This document shows positions 57,251 through 64,000 of a DNA stretch of 64,000 bases, piece after piece. Under the pieces are notes generated by a model. The model did no database searches, was not told where the DNA came from, and saw only the letters and a program-made list of their open reading frames with translations. Both the position numbers and the translations under genes were made by a program. This stretch comes from Dendrocalamus latiflorus (Eukaryota; Streptophyta; Magnoliopsida; Poales; Poaceae): NCBI GenBank assembly GCA_017311315.1, contig CM029617.1:2150681-2214680 (forward strand), written 5' to 3'. Every line of letters starts with the position of its first letter. Positions within the stretch are counted from its first letter, which is position 1.

Positions 57251-57850
57251 ATAGGATTTGGGTGTTGGCTCGGAGGTAGAAGAGTGGAGTGTTACCTATA
57301 GGGGTAAAGTGTGCCCTAGTTTTACTTGTAGTTGGTGTGTAGTGTTAAGGGAGTAAATTTTAGTGAATTAAATTGCACTTATGTCTGCGAGAAGGTATCT
57401 TTGGTTGCAAAATAGGTCAGCGAGTTGTCACTCCCTGAGAAAAGCTAGCGCACGTTGCTAATTCAGTCTAAAAAGGTGGCTTAATATGGTCACTTCGCCC
57501 TTAAAAGTTGGACTAACAGTGTTGTCACTCAGAAGGCTACAGGTTCGACCTAGCTTTTCAGGCCAAACTGACTACACTTTGACCCCATCTTTTCATACTG
57601 AACTCTAGCTTTTCAGTGGCAGGCGCAGGCCTTAGTCGTCGGTCCATCGCGCGACTGGGCTCAATTGCCGGTCCAACGCGCGATTGGGCCTTAGTCGTGT
57701 GACCAGTAAGCGACTGGTCCTTGGTCACATGGCCATAGTGCGAGTGGGCCTTAGTGTTGTGGATTATTTGTGTAAAAAAAATAAATGTAGGTTTATTTGT
57801 GCAAATTGATTAAAATGATTTATTTTTAAAAAATTCCAAAATCTGACACC

Positions 57851-58358
57851 ATTGGTTTCAGAATTAGCTACCCTCACATGGGAGGATTCACAATGTTTTT
57901 GCAGACCCACTTGCAATTTTTTCTTTGAAATTCACTTGGAGATTTGTAGGACATAAAGCACTGTTCAGTTAGACACATGCCATTACATTAGAACGGCTTC
58001 ACGTGATTATGGGAGGCCCATTGTTGTCACATTGTGAAGCAAACCAATCTTTGGCCATGTGCTTTAGCTACAAAAAATTCTCCCACAAGAGCTTAAGATA
58101 GTAGTATTTTAGTTTAGGGACATCAGTAGATAGAATCAAACTTAATAAGGAGGATAACAATGGCTTGCTTGTAGCTTTGTGCAGAAAGAGCGAGACATGA
58201 TCAGATTAATTGGCCATGGATGCCACCTGTTGCAGGAGCATCGTTTGGATTGGTTCTTTGAGATGCTTTAGGGGTCCATAAGGTACAAATGGACATGGGA
58301 AATCACTTATTTTGTTGCATCAAATCATGTTAGCATTAGGTGACTTACATGATATGCA
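57851..58358. other. Unassigned DNA
   Basis: Half a kilobase of AT-moderate sequence with no element or gene seen. Confidence 0.5.
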
Positions 58359-58367
58359 CAAGATAAG

Positions 58368-58510
58368 GAGATTCAATTTTTTACCACTCTTAAGATTGAC
58401 ACCGAGACTCTGTCACTTACATGTGGGGTCGCCTGAGTCACTGACAATGGGCCCGGGTGGCAAATTTGTTGCCACCCGAGTCGTAAGGGTGGCAAATAAA
58501 TAAATTTTCC
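58368..58510. mobile_element. 143-bp MITE of the Mutator type (same family ends as 16121-17007)
   Basis: Flanked by the 9-bp duplication CAAGATAAG (58359-58367 and 58511-58519). Left end GAGATTCAATTTTTTACCAC, right end inverted GGAAAATTTATTTATTTGCC; CCACTCTTAAGA / CCACCCTTACGA follow. The text GCCACTCTTAA recurs in the ends of the 887-bp element. Internally palindromic (GGGTGGCAAATTTGTTGCCACCC). Confidence 0.88.
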
Positions 58511-59039
58511 CAAGATAAGTGGCTTTCAGATGCATTTGGCATTGCTAGGTGAGGGAAAGGGATAAGGGGATATCGATAGGAACAGGGACATCAATGTATG
58601 GAAATAGGGGTTGGTAGTACTAACTTGTGAGAGCTTTGGTGCATGTTTTTGGCACTGGTTCTTTGACAAGTTTCCGTAAGTACAAAAAAAAATCGTTATC
58701 TCAGTAAATCTTGGTGCTTCTGAATGGATGGAAATAAGTTTGGAGAAAGAACTCATTTATCTCTTTCTCCACTAAAAACCACATGTTCACATGTGTGGAA
58801 TGTGTTAAACTCTGTGTCGACGTATGCAGTTCGGTGCCCAATTTTGCTGTCTAATACACCTCAAGGTTAAGGTCCCAAGTAACCGTGATTTGATTTCCAA
58901 GCCTCTGAAGTTACCCAGAGCAGATTCCTATTTATACCTGAGCTATGGATGCTTGATTAGATGATTCATAGTTTACCATTTCAGCTACTAAGTCAATTAA
59001 AACTGATTCCAAAATTTATTTTTTTCCCTCTTCAATTTA

Positions 59040-59810
59040 GTTGGGAAGCAGTTTAGTTATGAGTTGTGACAGCTGATTTCCCTTGGGAAAGCCGAAAGCG
59101 ATTGCGCATTGCGCCAAACCAAGGCATGAAATGCAATCCAAATGGATGCCAGTGACCTGAATAATGTACACCTAGAAAAGCAGTGCTCTGTATCTGTTGC
59201 TTTTTCTTGTGTGCTTGTGGACTTGTGGTTTCATTTTTCCATTCTTTAGCTAGCCAGGGGACCAAACTAAGAGCATTTTGCCAATATATAACTGGCCTCT
59301 ATACAGTTTGAATTTTGCGAAAAAACATAATGCAGTTTCAGACAAGCAAGCTGCTTTTACACACGGTGATTAACAATTTAAGATGATGTGCAAGTTGAGA
59401 TTTGACGGCTATCAAAATTTCTAGCAGGATGCTTAGGATTTCTCGCCGGCGAGTACACGCTTCTATTGCTATTAAACAGATAGTATTTCATACTAACAGC
59501 CACGCCGATCATATTGGTGTGTACTTGCATAAAAAGGTCTAGACCATGTTGAATCTTTCTGTTCTAGGCCTGGAAAGGTATCTTAATGCAGAAATTCGAC
59601 ATATTTTCTTCTCTTGAGCAACAAATTTTCGAATATAACTGCAATAAATATTGTGTTACATCAATGTAAATGTACCTCTTATCAGTGGAAGAAGTCCTGA
59701 AAATGGCCTGTCAATTTGATATGATACATTTCGTTACATGGTCAAGAAAAGAACTGGGCGAGAAATACAATGTGGATATGAACAAGAAGGTCATTGATTA
59801 GTATTGAGCC
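59040..59810 (+). repeat. Local duplication, copy 1
   Basis: Aligns with 60000-60770 at an offset of about 960-980: GCGATTGCGC...GCCAAACCAAGGCATGAA versus GCGATTGTGCCAAACCAACG; CCTAGAAAAGCAGTG in both; GGGGACCAAACT in both; TGTACCTCTTATCA versus TGTACCTTCTATCA; GGTCAAGAAAAGAACTGGGC versus CAATCAAGAAAAGAATTGGG. Diverged and non-coding. Confidence 0.75.
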
Positions 59811-59999
59811 TTGTGTGACTGGGCCATGTGATGCACACATTTAGGCGTAAATTTGAGTGTTTAAGGCATGTCAAACTTAAGGTTCATATTGTCCAAGTAA
59901 TCACAACTTGATTTTTTCAGACATACCAAGCTGCGTGAGCATATTCCATTGCTCAAACGGTTGTATGCTACTATCAGAGGATTTGAGTTTTTTTTTCCT

Positions 60000-60770
60000 T
60001 AAAAGGAAGCACTTCAGTTGGTTGGGAAAAAACCAGCAAAGTCGGTTCCTTTTGATCGAAGAAAAGGACCTGGCGATTGTGCCAAACCAACGCATGAAGT
60101 TATGCAATCCAAATTTGTGCCAATGGCTTGAGACTCGAGTACTTGACCTAGAAAAGCAGTGGTTTATGGCCGGCATGCTCTGTGATATTATAGCATCACA
60201 TTTCAGCTACCTTTTTGTTGTGTATGAACCTGTGCTCTCTTTTTCATTGCCTTCTAATTTTCATTTCTTATCAAGGGGACCAAACTTATCACAAAGAAAA
60301 GCTTATCCTCTCTGTAATTGGAGTAGTCGTGAACATTATAATATCGGTGTTCCTTGTCTGTCGAAGGTTTTAGGTTTGCTTGGTTGATTGACTGAAAATA
60401 TCACATGGTTTCTGGTGGGCATTCACAGCTCATGTTGGTTGTATTTATGAGGACTTGGACCATGCATGCTGAATCCTCTGTTATCAGTCTGGAGCCACAA
60501 GGTGTGTTCAATGTACAAACTCAACCTCATATATATCTTCTTTGTGAAACATGCAAAATTTTCAAAAACAACGGCATATAGGATATACTTGATTAACTCG
60601 ACCAACTGTAACATTTACATCAACACATAAGTGTACCTTCTATCACATGGTAGGCCCTGAAAATGTCCTAATTAAGGTATATCGCACTCATATGATTACA
60701 CAATCAAGAAAAGAATTGGGCGGGGACAAATAAACTGTGATCGACTGTGAACATGCATGGACAGGGAGAA
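60000..60770 (+). repeat. Local duplication, copy 2 (abuts the peroxidase 3' end)
   Basis: Second copy of the block at 59040-59810; ends about 60 bases before the peroxidase stop codon, so it covers the gene's 3' UTR region on the minus strand. It suggests that a neighbouring duplicate of this 3' flank, perhaps with a gene copy now lost, once existed. Confidence 0.75.
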
Positions 60771-60829
60771 GAGAAAGAGAGAGAATTTTAACCTCTACTC
60801 AATGTACGTACAGTGCAATGCAACTATCA

Positions 60830-63800
60830 TTAGTTGACCTTGGTGCACACTCGCCGGATCTCGCCGTCGGAGCCGGTCTTGACCCCGACGCGGCCGAGCT
60901 TGGTCATGGCGGCGACGAAGGCGTCGAAGAAGGCCGTCTGGTTGGCGGCGAAGTAGTTGACGGTGCTCCGCGATCGGCGGTCGGCGAAGAGGGCCTGGTC
61001 CGAGGCCAGCAGGCCCTTCATCTGCTGCAGCGTCTGGTAGTACCCGTTGTCGAACTTGGTGGGCGTGACGGCGTCGAGCATCGCCACCGTGGACGGGCTG
61101 TAGTTGAGCGGGCATGTCCGCCGCATCTGCCGCAGGAACATGAGGTTCATCGGCGGGCTGTACGGCGGCGCCGCTCCCTTGAACTGGTACAGCCGCCGCA
61201 CGAACTTGTCGCAGTGCGTTACACCGATCGTGTGACCCCCTGCAGCATCGCAATTCGCAAGTACGTCAATAATAGTACGTGATAGCATCTCTAATCAACG
61301 AGCACCACTACTGTACTACAACAGAGCAGATTCTTAAGAATTTAACGAGTGATGTTTAGCCGTCGCTGGTGACGGCCAGAACGAACGTGCGTGTAGCACA
61401 GTGACGATGGATTCATGGGCCTAACAAAAAGGTCTCTGCACGGTGCAGTGGAAAGCTGCGCATACGTGCCCAAGGCCAGTCTGGAAAGGGCATGGGGTTT
61501 TACTAGCAAAAATGTGGATGAGTGGACTAGTATCTTCTTTGTCAGTGCGATGACTTGGTAGTAGTGCTACAGTACACTTGGGGTGGATTGATGGGAATTG
61601 GAGAGGCTTTGAGGAGACTTCGGGCGTTCTAATTAGCTTTGATTTTTAACTGAAAATAAATAGTAGTAGATAAAAGGAGTAATTTTTATAAAGAAGACAC
61701 ACGCGGCAGAGAGTGAGAGAAAGATGTATGCGTAAGATGAAAGCGAGAGGAATAAAATGTGTGATACTCTCATAACCCTTGCTTTATCTTCAAAATAAAG
61801 AAATGAAAAAATCTCTTCAAAAATTTAGTTGTTTATATTATTTTTTTGGTTTCTAAACAGAAACCAAACCGAACGGGCCGAAGTGACGAGCCCTCCCCGC
61901 GCCGCATCCAACCATTTTGCCGCTTTTGTGACATGGGACTCGCTAACCACCGTCCCGACAATCTACCTCTGAGCTTTAGCTTTCGGCTTTTGAGACGGCA
62001 TGTTTTAATGTGAGATTGTCGAGAAATCTTGACCTACGTGCGTACCTGAGAGCGCGATCATGTCGGTCTGCGTGAGGCCGTTGATGGCGAAGAGCTTGTT
62101 GAGCTGGTCCAGGTTGAAGCCGGCGCCGGGGAGGCTGTGCTTCACGACGGCGCGCGTCCCGACCTTGCCGTCCAGCCGCCCAAGCTCCAGCTTGTAGTAC
62201 GGCCCTCCCGTCTGCATGCATCAAGCAACATTTTCACCATCAGCACGAAGCTAGCCTTGCAGTGGAGTCCCAGTAATTTACAGCACAGTTTGCAATCAAA
62301 TGCAGTAGCATGAGTTTATGAGCAGCAGAACTAATCGCGGCCAAACCGTGTGTATGCATATTGAGCACTTATTTTTCGTCAGGGAATTGATGAATCCGAT
62401 CGGAGAAGACCGGCCGGCCGGCCGGACGGACAGCGCAGTCGCTCGCATCACTATGGACTGGACTCTGCTGCAAATAAATCGGACAGCGGAATTCCGACAA
62501 GCTACTCCAGGGACCACCCCCATCTCCAAATTTTTAGAGCCAATTCCAAAATTTTCAAGCTGTCGTCCGTATCTTCTAGCCTTGTGCTAGAGTAATTTGT
62601 ATTTTCTAGTACTAATCAAGCATGGAGCATGTTAACTCCACCCGCTTCTGCGAGTATCCTAGTAGTTGTTTGTTGGGTAGTTCCACTAGCTCCAATCCTA
62701 GGTGTCGCTCGGTTAAATTAAAATAAACTGATTTATAACTAAAATTGTATTGTAACTGACTAAAATTATATTATAGCTATAACTGATAGTGGTTTATTTG
62801 GTATAACTAAATTTTAAAAAAAATTAAAAATAAATAAAACAGGTTAGTCTATCATAATGCAAATAAATATGGTGAAAAAGAATCAATAAAAAAGTTTTAA
62901 AAAATTAAAAAGTAAAAAAACGAAATTTAGAAATAATAAAAAAATAAATCAGAAGCACAAATTTAAGAGAAAATGAGCGGAGAAGACTGCGATTTGACAC
63001 CACCGAGGTTGCGACGCGCGCACACCACTCTCTAGGGGAGGGGGGGGGGATGAGAGCTCCGGGCATGATGCGTGCGCGTACGTACGTGTTCTGCGGCATA
63101 GGCGGAGGCATAATTGCGGCACATGTCATGTCAGCTGCACAGAACGCCAATGAAGCCTCGTCGTGCCGCTGCGCAGAACGCCAATGTGCACACGCAGCGG
63201 TACATGTCATGTCAGCCTCATCATAGCTGTCGCCCGGCGGGCAGGGGCACGCACGTCGCGGCAGCGGCGGGCGAGCGAGCCAGCGACCCACCCACCCGAC
63301 GAGCTAGAAAGGCAATAATATATTGGTTTCTGCTTTTTAGTTCCACAAGTTAAAGCAATATCAACGTCCTGATTTCTATAAATTATCTATATCAATCACT
63401 ACTTTTTATTTTTATATATTATAACATAATTTATATTTTATTATATCATAATTTCATAAATCATATAACTATCCAAATATTATAGTGTATTTTATTACGC
63501 TTTCTTATATAATATATTAATATTTATCAATCGTTTCTATCCGTTATTTCTATCGGTCACTATTATTTATCAGTCACTACTATTTATCAGTCATAGCTAA
63601 AAACTATCCGCAGAAGCTAATATAAATAGCCCATGAAATAGTGGAAGAAAAACACACTGGCCTAGGTAAGGTTTTCTCTTTAAGCGCACGCTTTCGCCCC
63701 TAATCGCACGCATCACCATCGAAGGTGGCATAACCGCCTCGGAAGCGCACTCAAAACGGCTCTCCACTCGTGCAGGTGCGCCGAAAGCAACGTAAAGAAA

Positions 63801-64000
63801 GGCAGGCGCGCATGAACCAACGGATTCTTGTGAGGGGATTCGAGGGTGAGGGTACCTGCGAGACGACGTCGCGGGCGGCGAGGGCGAGGATGTCGGCGCA
63901 GGAGACCTTGTTGGAGCACTGGGCGTCGGCGTCGACGGCGGCCTTGGCGCGGGTGATGAGGTCCAGCGCGTCGGGCGACAGCGTCGTGTCCGCGCCCGCG
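60830..64000 (-). CDS. Class III (secretory) peroxidase, 3' three exons
   Basis: Exons on the minus strand: 64000-63856 (partial), 62211-62046 and 61239-60830, with GT-AG borders and correct phases (0, then 1), giving 239 C-terminal residues. Exon a reads ...QCSNKVSCADILALAARDVV, the family hallmark; exon b TGGPYYKLELGRLDGKVGTR, then GLTQTDMIALS; exon c GGHTIGVTHCDKFVRRLYQF, with the proximal haem-binding His in GGHTIG, then TPTKFDNGYYQTLQQMKGLL, SDQALF and MTKLGRVGVKTG, ending RRVCTKVN. Cysteines fit the conserved disulphides. The distal His/Arg (HFHDC) and signal peptide lie outside the window. Such enzymes are secreted to the cell wall or vacuole and oxidise phenolics with peroxide. The two introns (1644 and 806 bp) each hold a MITE. 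Confidence 0.93.
61617..61884. mobile_element. MITE in the last intron of the peroxidase gene
   Basis: Left ACTTCGGGCGTTCTAATTAG and inverted right ACTTCGGCCCGTTCGGTTTG give an imperfect terminal repeat around an AT-rich 268-bp core. TSD not resolved. Confidence 0.45.
62707..62977. mobile_element. MITE, family M2, copy 2, in a peroxidase intron
   Basis: Core resembles 24011-24286: TTATTTGGTATAACTAAATT then long A-rich text, CAAATAAATATGGTGAAAAAG and CAGAAGC near the right end. Ends are eroded (GCTCGGTTAAATT and inverted GCTCATTTTCTCTTAAATT). Confidence 0.5.

Larger units (their letters stand above)
54745..57850. mobile_element. Inverted-repeat element B (Mutator-like, decayed)
   Basis: Left end (ATCTGATAATTTTTAAAGTA... 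ACACAAATAAACCAACG) matches the inverted right end (ATTTTGGAATTTTTTAAAAA... GCACAAATAAACCTACA). Inside both ends are arrays of GTCGCGC/GCGCGAC phrases (CAGTCGCACTCACG... ; CTAAGGCCCAATCGCGCG). The interior holds a MuDR-like N-terminal relic on the plus strand and a GRF-like relic on the minus strand. No TSD was identified, so borders are approximate to within tens of bases. Confidence 0.6.

Noticed and set aside
1..64000. tRNA, rRNA, CRISPR arrays and bacterial operon signals
   Set aside because: None seen; the sequence is plant nuclear DNA and CRISPR or operon features are not expected. No tRNA cloverleaf with A and B boxes was noticed by eye, although a covariance search was not possible.

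Overview
The window reads as nuclear DNA of a grass (Poaceae). The supporting signs are GC-rich first exons, plant intron borders (GT-AG), nested Copia, Helitron, Mutator, hAT and CACTA elements, and plant-only gene families (ATL RING-H2, class III peroxidase). I cannot fix the species. Four host genes look functional or at least uninterrupted: (1) the 5' part of a STAR1-like ABC ATP-binding gene (minus, 678-1153, running off the left edge); (2) an intronless ATL RING-H2 ubiquitin ligase (minus, 25673-26857); (3) a six-exon MBR2-like RING-H2 ubiquitin ligase (plus, CDS 49838-52472, with a non-coding first exon near 48475-48565); (4) the 3' part of a class III peroxidase (minus, 60830-64000, running off the right edge).

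Layout from left to right. 1-2043: STAR1-like gene and its upstream region. 2044-6893: a young Copia element with 184-bp LTRs and TSD ATATC, most of gag, protease and integrase deleted. 8634-15221: a second Copia element, TSD TCCTG, nearly full-length gag-pol frame killed by three nonsense codons. 15934-17016: ankyrin pseudogene exon split by an 887-bp Mutator-type inverted-repeat element with a 9-bp TSD. 17904-21546: a minus-strand Helitron. 21547-28060: ATL gene and flanks with MITEs. 28070-38660: a three-level nest, in which a large terminal-inverted-repeat element holds a plus-strand Helitron (30491-38206), which itself holds a degenerate hAT transposon (about 32725-37089). 38661-42620: a MITE, a 51-bp minisatellite and a GRF-zinc-finger transposon relic. 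44150-45321: a small CACTA element. 48475-52472: MBR2-like gene. 54745-57850: a further inverted-repeat element with MuDR-like coding relics. 58368-58510: a 143-bp MITE related to the 887-bp Mutator-type element. 59040-60770: a local tandem duplication next to the peroxidase gene.

The most striking object is the Helitron at 30491-38206. It has captured genomic exons of a Pumilio (PUF) RNA-binding gene with their introns, and the last captured PUF exon is joined in frame to the C-terminal tail of a Helitron helicase. A second captured coiled-coil exon precedes the PUF exons. Also notable: both Copia leaders carry, in antisense, a module resembling a host housekeeping promoter plus GC-rich first exon (site II TGGGCC/T motifs, telo-box). 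The first Copia leader also has a three-copy 125-bp repeat, each copy with a hairpin-forming core.

The genes do not form a pathway. The four host genes are unrelated neighbours separated by transposon-rich DNA. Element borders below are exact where LTR ends, TSDs or Helitron termini could be read, and approximate otherwise. All homology calls were made by eye from protein motifs; none was checked against a database.
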